A stretch of DNA of 54,394 bases from an uncultured Atopobium sp. (lineage in GTDB: Bacteria; Actinomycetota; Coriobacteriia; Coriobacteriales; Atopobiaceae): assembly GCA_937997345.1 (NCBI GenBank), contig CALKTD010000007.1, positions 1-54,394 of the forward strand, written 5' to 3'. Position numbers and translations under genes: made by a program. Under the pieces are notes generated by a model. The model was not told the origin of the DNA. It worked only from the letters and a program-made list of their open reading frames with translations, and made no database searches. Shown one piece after another: positions 1 through 9,437 of the stretch (position 1 is its first letter; each line of letters opens with the position of its first letter).

Positions 1-47
1 CCTCCCGGTTATCAGCCGGACGCTCTGACCAACTGAGCTACAGGCCC
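1..47 (-). tRNA. tRNA-Ile (GAT), partial
   Basis: The reverse complement gives the 5' part of a tRNA: acceptor GGGCCTG, a D-arm with AGCTCAGTTGGT, and an anticodon loop CTGATAA (anticodon GAT, Ile) between TCCGG and CCGGG. The T-arm and 3' end lie outside the window. Confidence 0.9.
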
Positions 48-200
48 AACGCAGGGAAAAATAATACCTCCATACTTCTCATAGGTCAACACTTTTTTTG
101 TTTTGTTTTAAAGTTTCTTGAAACTGGGTATGAAAGCAGAACAGAGAGTCGTAGACTATCTGCCTAAAGATTGATAAAAGGCGTGTTATTTGGAGTATTT

Positions 201-707
201 GTGTCACTAAAGCGTATGGACATACAGACAGTTGTTGTCGGAGGAGGACCAATCTCTTCCGTTATTGTCCTGCGTCTTCATGACCCACGCGGCGTCTCTT
301 CCTTAAGTCTTCCTATCAAAATTGGCAACATTGAGGCATCCGCTATCAGCCTAGGCATAGATCAAGAGTCTGCCGAGAGACCTCTAACGCATGACCTTCT
401 CCGCTCCGTTCTTGATTCTCTGGACGCAGACATTAAAAGCGTGCGCATCGTAGGCGTTCGCGGCACCACGTTCTTCTCGCAAATTGAGCTTATCTCTAAA
501 GAGGGAGAGCATATTTACGTGGATGCTCGTCCATCAGACGCAATTGCGCTGGCAGTAAGAACAAACGCTCCCATCTTTGCTGACGAGAGCGTTCTAGAAA
601 TTGCTGCTGCTCCAGACTTTACTGATGTCGAGAAGGACGTTCAGGCCCAAGAGCTTGAGGAGTTCCGTCAGTTTATTGAGGATGTCTCTCCTGAGGATTT
701 CTCATAA
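201..707 (+). CDS. bifunctional nuclease (DUF151) family protein
   Basis: A 168-residue protein of the BFN/DUF151 family, a small domain found in many actinobacteria and described in plants as having DNase and RNase activity. The family-typical VVLR-like strand, the PIKIG segment followed by an A-I/S-A-L pattern, and the ARPSDAIALAVR motif (the best family signature) are visible. The C-terminal 25 residues are acidic. I chose the GTG at 201 because a TTTGGAG ribosome-binding site ends 5 nt before it; an in-frame TTG at 171 lacks one. It is monocistronic, read toward the hydrogenase operon, and separated from it by a weak shared terminator. Physiological role unknown. Confidence 0.85.
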   Translation: MSLKRMDIQTVVVGGGPISSVIVLRLHDPRGVSSLSLPIKIGNIEASAISLGIDQESAERPLTHDLLRSVLDSLDADIKSVRIVGVRGTTFFSQIELISKEGEHIYVDARPSDAIALAVRTNAPIFADESVLEIAAAPDFTDVEKDVQAQELEEFRQFIEDVSPEDFS

Positions 708-730
708 GTCCTGTTCTAGGGCGGATTTTA

Positions 731-750
731 GTGCCATTGGTACATTTTTT
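731..750. terminator. weak hairpin terminator between convergent genes
   Basis: GTGCC and GGTAC flank a 3-nt ATT loop and are followed by A and six T on the plus strand. The position is right for ending the DUF151 transcript; the stem is short and contains a G-T pair, so this is tentative. Confidence 0.4.
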
Positions 751-755
751 CTTCC

Positions 756-2483
756 CTACACCAAACTCCAGGCTGTGTGATCGGTGTGAAGTAACTCATG
801 TGCGCGCTTGGACCCACGTTCTCCAAGATAGTTGTCATAACAGGCAATAATCATAGGGTTCTCGTGGCAGAATCTGATTTGAGACTTGTTGTCTAACGTG
901 CGCAAAACCTCCATTCTGTCTGGAACACTATTGCATCCATCGTGAATTGGTTGTCCACCGCCGCCAACACAGCCACCAGGACAAGCCATCACTTCAACAA
1001 AATCATACGATGCGGCTCCCGTAGAAATTGCTTCAAGCAGTGCCGAGGCATTCTTTAATCCGTGGGCAATAGCTACGTTGAGCTTCTTGCCAGGCAATTC
1101 AAAGGCTGCTTCTCGCCAGCCCTTCTCGCCACGAATGGTTTCAAACGTATCTACGCTTGGGTTTTCTCCCGTGATGAAGTTGTAGGCGCTGCGTAGTGCT
1201 GCCTCCATAACGCCGCCTGTAGTGCCAAAGATGGTGCCTGCACCAGAGCCAAAGCCTAGAGGTGTATCCAAAGGTTCTTCTGCAATCTGCGCCACGTCAA
1301 TATGAGCCGCTTTAATCATGCGACCGAGCTCTCTAACCGTAAGAACAGTATCAACATCTTGGTCCTGCCCATTTGCGCTGTTCATTGACGGATATGCGGC
1401 CTCTTCTTTCTTTGCAATGCAGGGCATGGCAGAAACCGAGTAGATATCTTTTGAGTCAACTGCCAGGGCTTCCGCGTAGTAACTCTTTGCAATAGCGCCA
1501 AACATTTGCTGAGGAGACTTAGCAGAAGACAACTGTGGTAAAAACTCTGGATAGCGAGCTTTCACAAACCTTACCCAACCAGGACAGCATGAGGTAAAGA
1601 GCGGAAACTTATGCTCTTTACCATCGGAAAGTATGTTGATAAGCTCGGTTGCTTCCTCCATGATGGTAAGGTCCGCCGCAAAATCGGTATCAAAAATGTA
1701 ATCAAAGCCAATTTTTCTTAGGCATGCTGCTAGGCGCTCTACCGTTGCTTCTTCTCGAGGTAATCCAAGTTCTTCTCCCCAGGAGGTACGCACAGAAGGA
1801 GCAATTTGAATGAGCGTTATCTTCTGCGGGTCATCGATTGCCTTAAGCACACGTTCGGTATCGTCGCGTTCTCTCAGTGCGCCTGTTGGACAGTTAACTA
1901 CGCACTGGCCGCAAATGACGCAGCCGGATTCTTGAATGCTCTTTTTACCTTTGACGTTGATGGATGCGTGGATAGTTCTATTAGAGATATCCCAAACGCC
2001 AAGTGTTTGGACTTTCTCGCACACCTGAATACACCTAAGACACTTGATGCACTTATTGTTGTCGCGAATGAGTGGAAATGCGGTGTTCCATGCTTCGTTA
2101 GGAAGATTTTTCTCATACGGCTTTGAGTAAATTCCCAGGTCATTTGCAAGAGACTGGAGCGAGCAGTTCTGTGAACGCACGCAACTGGTACACTCAGAAT
2201 CGTGCTGAGAAAGCAAAAGTTGCACGTTTGTCCTGCGAACTTCTCGCGCCTTTGCGCTGTTTGTCTTTACCACCATGCCTTCAGCAACAACGGTGGTGCA
2301 AGATGCCACAAGATGATCTGCACCTTCAACCTCAACTGCACAAACGCGGCAGCCTCCTACCTCGTTGATGTCCTTGAGGAAGCATAAGGTTGGAATTGAA
2401 AGTCCAACGGAGCGGGCGGCGTCCAAAATTGTTGTGTTCTCAGGAACGGAGAGTTCAAAGTCGTCAATTATGAGGTTTACCAT
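756..2483 (-). CDS. hydA: [FeFe] hydrogenase catalytic subunit (HydA-type)
   Basis: Makes or oxidises H2 in the cytoplasm. Domains in order: an N-terminal 2Fe-2S ferredoxin domain (cysteines 34, 45, 48, 62), a His-Cys3 4Fe-4S segment near residues 94-107, two 4Fe-4S clusters (NKCIKCLRC and SGCVICGQC, about 143-200), then the H-cluster domain. All three H-cluster motifs are intact: TSCCPGW (Cys299 and Cys300), MPCIAKKE (Cys355) and MACPGGCVGGGG (Cys501, Cys505). These fit the proton-transfer Cys and the four cluster ligands of clostridial hydrogenase. At 575 residues it matches the modular CpI-like class. The start overlaps the upstream flavoprotein gene by 7 nt, so the two are probably co-translated. 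The maturases HydE, HydF and HydG are not in the window and must be encoded elsewhere. Confidence 0.93.
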   Translation of the reverse strand: MVNLIIDDFELSVPENTTILDAARSVGLSIPTLCFLKDINEVGGCRVCAVEVEGADHLVASCTTVVAEGMVVKTNSAKAREVRRTNVQLLLSQHDSECTSCVRSQNCSLQSLANDLGIYSKPYEKNLPNEAWNTAFPLIRDNNKCIKCLRCIQVCEKVQTLGVWDISNRTIHASINVKGKKSIQESGCVICGQCVVNCPTGALRERDDTERVLKAIDDPQKITLIQIAPSVRTSWGEELGLPREEATVERLAACLRKIGFDYIFDTDFAADLTIMEEATELINILSDGKEHKFPLFTSCCPGWVRFVKARYPEFLPQLSSAKSPQQMFGAIAKSYYAEALAVDSKDIYSVSAMPCIAKKEEAAYPSMNSANGQDQDVDTVLTVRELGRMIKAAHIDVAQIAEEPLDTPLGFGSGAGTIFGTTGGVMEAALRSAYNFITGENPSVDTFETIRGEKGWREAAFELPGKKLNVAIAHGLKNASALLEAISTGAASYDFVEVMACPGGCVGGGGQPIHDGCNSVPDRMEVLRTLDNKSQIRFCHENPMIIACYDNYLGERGSKRAHELLHTDHTAWSLV

Positions 2484-4306
2484 TGGTGATTCCTTCCCCC
2501 TCTGAAGGCACCATAGCCAAAATGGTCACAACGCAAACAACGAGCTGCTTCTTGGTGAGCTTCTTCTTCCGTTAAGCCAATCTCAACCAAATTCCAGTCA
2601 TGAACACGCTCAGATGACTCCCTTTCTTTCATCTCACAGCGACCACACTGCCTGAGGCCCTTAATCTTCAGTGATGGAAGCTCCACATTGAGGGTAACTT
2701 TATGATCACATCCAAGTGAACGGTCAATATTTGCAGTGGCAACTTTACCTGCTTCAATAGCTTTGATAACCGTCGAAGGTCCAGACTTACAATCTCCTCC
2801 CGAGAACACACCCGGGAAACCCTCAATAGAGCCATCTGACGCGGTCACAATTCTGTTTTTCTGTACCGGGATACCTATAGCCTCAAAGCTCTGATATTCG
2901 ATGTCTTGTCCAATGGCAACAAAAACCTTGTCACAAGGGACAACTCTGGTTTCTTCTTGCGACGCGCGAGGCGCAGGACGTCCCCACTTAGGAGCTCCAA
3001 TAATCTGTGGTTGGACGAGAAGACCACTCACGTTTCCAGCTCCATCCGAAACGATAGAAAGTGGAGAAGTAAGCTCTAAAATTTCGCAACCTTCTGCCTG
3101 AGCTCCAGCGATTTCTGCATCTTGTGCGGTCATATCTGTAACACGTCTGCGGTAGACAATAGAAACTTTCTTGGCACCCAGTCTGACGCTGGTACGAGCA
3201 ACATCCATGGCAACATTTCCACCGCCAATGACAACAATCTCTTGACCAGAAAGATCTGGAATGTCGTAATCTCCTACTGCTCGCAGGAGCTTAACTGCGG
3301 ATTCGACGCCGTTAAGATCTTCTCCCTCAAGACCAAGTTTTTTATCGGTATGTGCTCCAATGCCTACAAAAACGGAATCGTATGTCTTTCGGAGCTCTTG
3401 GAGTTCTTCTCCCAAGACTGGATGCTCAAGTTCAACTTCAATACCTGCAGATAAGAGCCAGTCAATCTCTGACTGAAGGCGCTCACGAGGCAGTCGGTAG
3501 TTTGGAATTCCGTAGCGAAGCATGCCACCCAAGTGTTTTCTCGCCTCAAAAATCTTTACGCTGTGTCCCATAGTTGCCAGATAATACGCACAAGAAAGAC
3601 CTGCTGGTCCCCCACCAATTACGGCAACTTTCTTTCCCGTTGCAGGTGAGCACTCAGGAGCATATGTTTCTTCCATATGCTCGGCTGCAAAGCGTTTAAG
3701 TGCCAGGATATTAAGGGGATTGTCCACCATGGCACGGCGGCAGTGCATCTCACAGGGGTGCTCGCAAACAAGACCACAGACCAGCGGCAGCGGGTTGTCT
3801 TTCCTGATGACTTTAATGGCGTCAGTGTAGCGGCCCTCTTCCACCAGGGAAATGTATGCTGGAATATCAACGTGTGCAGGACATCCACGTACACACGGAA
3901 CTTCTCCTTGCACATCATAGCCGCATGAATGCGTTTTGACGTGCTGTTCAAAGTCATCTCTGAAGCCAGATAATGCGGTAAGTACCATCTCTCCGGCTTC
4001 GTAGCCAATGGCACAATCGCTTGAGAGATAGGTGGTTTTAGCTGTTCTCTCGAGCAAATCAAGGGTGTACTCGGTTGCTTTATTTTCAAGCACATCTTCA
4101 AGCAGGTTACTAAGGGCACTAAGGCCAATTCTACAAGGGGTACATTTCCCGCAGCTTTGTGTTGCACAAAGCCTTACCAACGCAGCCGTAAATTCGACAG
4201 GACAAGGCACAATTGAACTCACCGAGAGGCGACGCTCAAGAGCATCTCGCAAATCGTCCATTACGGTCTGTGCGTGGCTAAGCTCCATAACGTGAAGTCT
4301 GGCCAT
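2477..4306 (-). CDS. NuoF C-terminal-like / GltD-like FAD-NAD(P) oxidoreductase, hydrogenase partner
   Basis: A 609-residue fusion, first gene of the hydrogenase operon. Residues about 45-120 resemble the 4Fe-4S tail of NuoF/HydB (SCGKCTPCR followed by DCAIG), without the FMN/NADH part of NuoF. From about 128 on it is a GltD/NfnB-like module: an N-terminal 4Fe-4S domain (CVRGCPAHVDIPAYI, CEHPCEMHCRR), an FAD Rossmann motif VAVIGGGPAGLSC, and an NAD(P) Rossmann motif VVIGGGNVAMDVA. The C-terminus carries a further cysteine cluster (CGRCE and CLRCD). The role inferred is electron exchange between NAD(P)H and the iron-sulfur chain of HydA. Whether it bifurcates with ferredoxin cannot be told from sequence. 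Confidence 0.82.
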   Translation of the reverse strand: MARLHVMELSHAQTVMDDLRDALERRLSVSSIVPCPVEFTAALVRLCATQSCGKCTPCRIGLSALSNLLEDVLENKATEYTLDLLERTAKTTYLSSDCAIGYEAGEMVLTALSGFRDDFEQHVKTHSCGYDVQGEVPCVRGCPAHVDIPAYISLVEEGRYTDAIKVIRKDNPLPLVCGLVCEHPCEMHCRRAMVDNPLNILALKRFAAEHMEETYAPECSPATGKKVAVIGGGPAGLSCAYYLATMGHSVKIFEARKHLGGMLRYGIPNYRLPRERLQSEIDWLLSAGIEVELEHPVLGEELQELRKTYDSVFVGIGAHTDKKLGLEGEDLNGVESAVKLLRAVGDYDIPDLSGQEIVVIGGGNVAMDVARTSVRLGAKKVSIVYRRRVTDMTAQDAEIAGAQAEGCEILELTSPLSIVSDGAGNVSGLLVQPQIIGAPKWGRPAPRASQEETRVVPCDKVFVAIGQDIEYQSFEAIGIPVQKNRIVTASDGSIEGFPGVFSGGDCKSGPSTVIKAIEAGKVATANIDRSLGCDHKVTLNVELPSLKIKGLRQCGRCEMKERESSERVHDWNLVEIGLTEEEAHQEAARCLRCDHFGYGAFRGGRNHQW

Positions 4307-4450
4307 TGTTCTCTCTCCGTAGATTCTAAAATGACTATGACGTGCAAATAGACGCTAGTCGTTCCCAACTTTAGCCTAGGGAAAAAGGACAACTGGCTTA
4401 TCTTTTATATAAAAATCATTACCGTTAGCGTGCTGATTTTCTCGGTAAAC

Positions 4451-4485
4451 GAAAAGAGCTCAAGAGAATTACCTCCTGAGCTCTT
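4451..4485 (-). terminator. gyrA terminator
   Basis: AAGAGCTCA and TGAGCTCTT form a 9-bp stem. On the minus strand the hairpin is followed by TTTTC. It lies 24 nt past the gyrA stop and upstream of the hydrogenase operon, so it separates the two transcripts. Confidence 0.75.
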
Positions 4486-4508
4486 CAAATTACGTATAGC
4501 TGAAATGC

Positions 4509-7289
4509 TTATTCGTCATCATCCAGCAGTGAATCGTCCAGTACTTCCTCTTCATCTCCGAGGTCAACAGACTCTGCCTCATCAGCATCGCGAGCGCCTG
4601 CTGCCATCAGATCAAGCATACCTTGGTTCTCTGCGTGCTTAGGAGCCTTCTTTTTGTTGGCAACCATACGAGCAACTGCAGAAACGACGTCAGTACCTGA
4701 GAGGTTCATAACCTTGACTCCCTGAGTGGAGCGGCCAAGCTTGGAGATATCGCCAGCCTTGACGCGGATTACAACGCCCTCCTCGGACATGATCATAATC
4801 TCGTGCTGAGGACCAACAACGCGGCAGGCAACCAGGTTACCCTTCTTCTCCGTCATTGTGATGGTAAAGACGCCCTGTCCACCACGCTTGTGAACTGGAT
4901 ACTCAGAAATTGCCGTACGCTTTCCGTAGCCCTTCTCGGTAATAACGAAAAGGTCACCATTGCCATTGGTAATTTCCATGCCAAGCATAGTCGCATCGCC
5001 CTTGAGCGTGATACCACGAACGCCAGAGGTACCGCGTCCCATGCTTCTTGCCTCTGCCTCGTCAAACAGGATTGCCTTGCCGTCGGAGGAGCACAGAACA
5101 ACCTTGTCACCTGGGTGGACACGACGGACGTTAACAAGCTCGTCGCCATCCTTAAGGTTGATTGCAATGAGGCCGTCCTTACGGGTACGGTCGTACTCAG
5201 ACATTGCTGTCTTCTTGACCATTCCCTGCTTAGTAGCAAACATCAGGTAGTTGTCTTCTGGGAAGTCGCGAGTAGTAATAACCGCCTTGACCTTCTCGCC
5301 CTCTGCAAGTGTCTCGATGACATTGATGATGGCGCTACCCTTAGTAGTTCTGTTACCAACCGGAAGCTCGTGGACCTTGAGTCGGTACACCTTACCAAAG
5401 TTGGTAAAGAACAGCACGTAATCGTGGGTAGAAGCAACAAAGAGGTTCTCGACAAAATCGTTCTCTTTGAGAGAGACACCCTGAACACCCTTGCCGCCGC
5501 GCTTCTGAGAACGATAAATCTCAACAGGAACGCGCTTTACGTAACCTGCGTGAGTAACGGTAACAACCATATCCTCTTCAGCGATAAGATCCTCGACGTC
5601 CAGATTCTGAATGTCCTGGTCGGAGATTTGCGTACGACGCTTGTCAGCATAGCGGTTGGAAATCTCTCGGAGCTCATCAGCAATAACAGCCAGAATCTTT
5701 TCCTCGTGAGCGAGAAGATCCTCGTAGTAGGCAATATCAAGTCTGAGCTGGGAAATCTCGTCAACAAGATCCTGACGAGCAAGACCGGTGAGGCGGCGCA
5801 GACGCATCTGAAGGATTGCCTCGCCCTGAATCTCATCCAGGCCAAAACGCTCGTTCATGCGCTTCTTTGCCTCAGCATCATCCTGCGAGCTGCGGATGAT
5901 GTGGACAATCTCGTCGATGTTATCAACTGCGGTCAGAAGACCTTCCAAAATGTGGACACGCTTCTGTGCCTTGTCCAGGTCAAACTCAGTACGACGGCGT
6001 ACAACATCAATCTGGTGATCAATGTAGTGACGAAGAATCTCGCGAAGAGAAAGGGTACGAGGAACACCGTCAACCAAGGCCAGGTCAATGATGCCAAAGT
6101 TGGACTGGAGCTGAGTCTTCTTGTACAGGTTATTCAGAACAACCTGTGGAACAGCATCACGCTTGAGATCCAAGACGATGCGCATACCCTTACGGTTGGA
6201 CTCGTCGCGCATGTCAGAGATGCCTTCAATTTTCTTCTCGTTGACTGCCTGAGCAATCTTCTCCTGAAGAAGACCTTTGTTAACCTGGTAAGGAATCTCG
6301 GTAACAACAAGGCGCTGGCGACCACTCTTGACTTGTTCAACGTGAACCTTTGCACGGACAGTAATAGAACCGCGACCAGTCTCGTAGGCGTCCTTGATGC
6401 CCTGAGTACCCATGATGATGCCGCCTGTTGGGAAATCAGGACCAGGTAAAACGGTCATGAGCTCCTCAGTGGTAACGTCAGGGTTCTCAATCATCATGCA
6501 GACAGCGTTAGTAACCTCACCAAGGTTGTGAGGAGGAATGTTGGTAGCCATACCAACTGCAATACCTGAAGAACCGTTAACCAAAAGATTTGGGAAACGC
6601 GCAGGAAGAACTGCAGGCTCTGTCAGAGACTCATCATAGTTTGACTGAAGATCAACGGTGTTTTTGTTAAGCTCTGCCAGCATCTCCATAGCACTTCTGG
6701 TGAGACGTGCCTCGGTATAACGCATTGCTGCTGGTGGATCACCGTCGATAGAACCAAAATTTCCGTGACCATCAATCAGAGGAAGTCTCATCGAGAAATC
6801 CTGAGACATACGGACCATGGAGTCATAAATAGCGGAGTCACCGTGTGGGTGGTACTTACCCATGACTTCACCGACTGCCCATGCAGACTTCTTATGTGGA
6901 CGATTTGGCGTAATGCCAGCCTCGCTCATTGCGTACAAAATACGGCGGTGAACAGGCTTAAGGCCGTCTCGAACATCTGGAAGTGCACGAGCAACAATAA
7001 CGGACATGGAATACTCGAGGAAGGAAGTCTTCATCTCTGAGGACAAATCGGTTGGCTTAAGCGTGCCACCGTGAATGTCTGAGAGGTCAAGACGAGTACC
7101 AGCCTCATCAGAGATAATGTGTGAAGTTTCTCCCGTTATTAGATTTTCCCCAGTCTCTGAGTCAAACTCGTCAGAGTCTTCTTCTACCTCGTCATCTTCG
7201 TATTCTTCATCCATATCGTTTTGTGCATCAAGGTCTTGATCCTCGTCTGCACCAAAAAGATCATCATTCATATTTTTATCGTCTGCCAC
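4509..7289 (-). CDS. gyrA: DNA gyrase subunit A
   Basis: Cleaves and rejoins DNA in the gyrase A2B2 complex. The conserved start of the breakage-reunion domain (SVIVARALPDVRDGLKPVHR) begins near residue 96. The active-site Tyr is in AAMRYTEARL, the quinolone pocket reads HPHGDSAIYDS with the wild-type Ser and Asp, and the GyrA box is QKRGGKG. The C-terminal domain shows the repeated beta-pinwheel pattern and ends in an acidic tail. Two things are odd. There is an acidic, probably disordered N-terminal extension of about 70 residues compared with E. coli GyrA, and total length is 926. The start is GTG with AAGGG upstream; an ATG six codons on is a possible alternative. It follows gyrB with a 44-nt gap. 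Confidence 0.97.
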   Translation of the reverse strand: MADDKNMNDDLFGADEDQDLDAQNDMDEEYEDDEVEEDSDEFDSETGENLITGETSHIISDEAGTRLDLSDIHGGTLKPTDLSSEMKTSFLEYSMSVIVARALPDVRDGLKPVHRRILYAMSEAGITPNRPHKKSAWAVGEVMGKYHPHGDSAIYDSMVRMSQDFSMRLPLIDGHGNFGSIDGDPPAAMRYTEARLTRSAMEMLAELNKNTVDLQSNYDESLTEPAVLPARFPNLLVNGSSGIAVGMATNIPPHNLGEVTNAVCMMIENPDVTTEELMTVLPGPDFPTGGIIMGTQGIKDAYETGRGSITVRAKVHVEQVKSGRQRLVVTEIPYQVNKGLLQEKIAQAVNEKKIEGISDMRDESNRKGMRIVLDLKRDAVPQVVLNNLYKKTQLQSNFGIIDLALVDGVPRTLSLREILRHYIDHQIDVVRRRTEFDLDKAQKRVHILEGLLTAVDNIDEIVHIIRSSQDDAEAKKRMNERFGLDEIQGEAILQMRLRRLTGLARQDLVDEISQLRLDIAYYEDLLAHEEKILAVIADELREISNRYADKRRTQISDQDIQNLDVEDLIAEEDMVVTVTHAGYVKRVPVEIYRSQKRGGKGVQGVSLKENDFVENLFVASTHDYVLFFTNFGKVYRLKVHELPVGNRTTKGSAIINVIETLAEGEKVKAVITTRDFPEDNYLMFATKQGMVKKTAMSEYDRTRKDGLIAINLKDGDELVNVRRVHPGDKVVLCSSDGKAILFDEAEARSMGRGTSGVRGITLKGDATMLGMEITNGNGDLFVITEKGYGKRTAISEYPVHKRGGQGVFTITMTEKKGNLVACRVVGPQHEIMIMSEEGVVIRVKAGDISKLGRSTQGVKVMNLSGTDVVSAVARMVANKKKAPKHAENQGMLDLMAAGARDADEAESVDLGDEEEVLDDSLLDDDE

Positions 7290-7333
7290 AAGTTACCCTT
7301 TCATTTTCTGTCTAATGATTTAGCGAGAAACCA

Positions 7334-9277
7334 TTAAATATCCAGGAAGCGGACGTCTTTTGCATGTGTTTGGATGAAGTCTTTACGCTTCTCAACCTGG
7401 TTGCCCATAAGGTCAGAGACCGCGCGATCAGCGGCAAGAGCATCATCGATGGTTACCTTAAGAAGAATGCGGTTCTTTGGCTCCATAGTGGTTGCCCAAA
7501 GCTGCTCTGGATCCATCTCACCAAGACCCTTATAACGTTGGATGGTGAACTTGGTGTTGTCCTCAAACTTCTTTGTCTCAAGAGTAAGTTCTTCATCGGT
7601 ATAAATGTATTTACCGTTCTTTTTGCCCTTTGGCTTGATCTGATACAGAGGAGGCTGAGCAACGTAGATATAGCCCGCGTCAATCATTGGCTTCATGTAA
7701 CGATAGAAGAAGGTAAGCAAAAGAATTCTAATGTGAGAGCCGTCAACATCAGCATCGGTCATAATGACAATCTTGTGATAACGAGCCTTCTCAATATTAA
7801 ATTCATCTCCAACACCAGTACCAATAGCGGTAATCAGCGAAGTAATGGTGTCAGAAGAAAGTGCGCGGTGAGCCTGTACACGCTCAACGTTCAAAATCTT
7901 TCCGCGAAGTGGAAGAACTGCCTGGATAGAACGGTCGCGTGCCATCTTTGCAGAACCACCTGCGGAGTCACCCTCAACGATGAAGAGCTCAGTCATCTCT
8001 GCATCACGAACGGAGCAGTCGGCAAGTTTTCCAGGAAGAGCAGCAGACTCAAGAAGTCCTTTGCGGCGTGTTGCTTCACGAGCTTTACGAGCAGCAAGAC
8101 GTCCTTTTGCAGCCTGAGTTGCTTTCTTAAGAATCTCTTTTGCCTGGTTAGGATGCTCTTCAAGATACTCTGAAAGGCCCTGAGTAACAATCTTGTTAGT
8201 AAGAGTCCTCATGTAAGAACTACCAAGCTTAGCCTTTGTTTGACCCTCAAACTGGGGATCTAGCAGTTTAACTGAAATTACTGCAGTAAGGCCTTCTCGA
8301 ATATCATTACCCTCAAGCTTAGGATCTTTCTCTTTAAGAAGACCCTGCCTAGTGCCGTAATCATTTATCACCTTAGTAAGAGCGGTACGGAAGCCCTCGA
8401 GGTGCATTCCGCCTTCCTCAGTAAAAATGTCATTTGCAAACGAAAGAGTTCTATCACTGAACTCAGTATTCCATTGAAGTGCAACCTCGACCTCACCCAT
8501 CTGCGATATAGGGGCATCAGGATCAGATTTACCTTCAATATAGATAGGGCGAGAAAGTCCTGGTAAAACGGTTTTCTCGTCATTAAGGTACTTAACAAAG
8601 TCGATGATGCCGCCAGCATACTGGAAATCAACTTGACGAGGAGTGAGCTCACGCTCATCAACAAGAGTAATTTTAAGGTTCTTGTTAAGGAATGCGGTTT
8701 CCTGGAGACGGTCACGAAGTGTATCAAAGTTATACGTAGTGGTCTCAAAAATCATGTCATCTGGCCAGAAGGTAATAATGGTACCTGTAGTCTTAGAAGT
8801 ACCAATTTCCTTCATTTTCTGAACAGTCTTGCCGCGCTCAAAAACCATCTCATAAATCTTGCCGTCACGCTTAACCTGTGCAATAAGCTTCTTAGAAAGA
8901 GCATTTACAACAGAAACGCCAACGCCGTGAAGGCCACCAGAAAATTTGTATGAGTCGTTATCAAACTTACCGCCAGCATGCAGGATAGTAAGAACAACCT
9001 CAAGAGTTGGAATCTTTTTCTGAGGATGAAGGTCTACAGGAATACCACGGCCGTTATCTTCAACAGAAATAGAGTTATCTGGATGAACGGTTACCTTAAT
9101 TTTGGAGCAATAACCAGCCATTGCCTCATCGACTGAGTTATCTACAATCTCCCAAACAAGGTGATGCAGACCAGAAGCTGAAGTTGTACCAATATACATA
9201 CCTGGACGCTTACGAACAGCCTCAAGGCCTTCAAGGATCTTAATCTCTGTACCGTCATACTTATTTTCTTTTGCCAC
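7334..9277 (-). CDS. gyrB: DNA gyrase subunit B
   Basis: ATPase subunit of gyrase, 647 residues, the usual length for Gram-positive GyrB. The N-terminal GHKL ATPase shows EIVDNSVDEA, DNGRGIP and GGLHGVGVSVVNAL. The TOPRIM region shows EGDSAGGSA, PLRGKILNVE and DADVDGSHI, and the C-terminus has QRYKGLGEMDPEQLW. The start is a GTG with GAGAGGAC just upstream. It lies between dciA and gyrA, all reading away from the origin. The 160 nt upstream of it are AT-rich and probably contain its promoter, but I see no strong consensus. Confidence 0.98.
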   Translation of the reverse strand: MAKENKYDGTEIKILEGLEAVRKRPGMYIGTTSASGLHHLVWEIVDNSVDEAMAGYCSKIKVTVHPDNSISVEDNGRGIPVDLHPQKKIPTLEVVLTILHAGGKFDNDSYKFSGGLHGVGVSVVNALSKKLIAQVKRDGKIYEMVFERGKTVQKMKEIGTSKTTGTIITFWPDDMIFETTTYNFDTLRDRLQETAFLNKNLKITLVDERELTPRQVDFQYAGGIIDFVKYLNDEKTVLPGLSRPIYIEGKSDPDAPISQMGEVEVALQWNTEFSDRTLSFANDIFTEEGGMHLEGFRTALTKVINDYGTRQGLLKEKDPKLEGNDIREGLTAVISVKLLDPQFEGQTKAKLGSSYMRTLTNKIVTQGLSEYLEEHPNQAKEILKKATQAAKGRLAARKAREATRRKGLLESAALPGKLADCSVRDAEMTELFIVEGDSAGGSAKMARDRSIQAVLPLRGKILNVERVQAHRALSSDTITSLITAIGTGVGDEFNIEKARYHKIVIMTDADVDGSHIRILLLTFFYRYMKPMIDAGYIYVAQPPLYQIKPKGKKNGKYIYTDEELTLETKKFEDNTKFTIQRYKGLGEMDPEQLWATTMEPKNRILLKVTIDDALAADRAVSDLMGNQVEKRKDFIQTHAKDVRFLDI

Positions 9278-9437
9278 GTAAGTCCTCTCTTCAATTGTGA
9301 GCGGAATGATATAGATATTTTACTATGAAATCGCCAAAATCAACTCGGCACAGAGAAATTTCATTGTTTAAACAGTAATATTTGGTATCTGAGAGGCTCT
9401 GTAAAGAGATTTAAGGACAGATTAGTGACAGATTAGA

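Noticed and set aside
4803..6449. 548-codon open frame on the plus strand
   Set aside because: It is exactly antisense to gyrA, has no ribosome-binding site of note and a composition expected of a mirror of biased codons.
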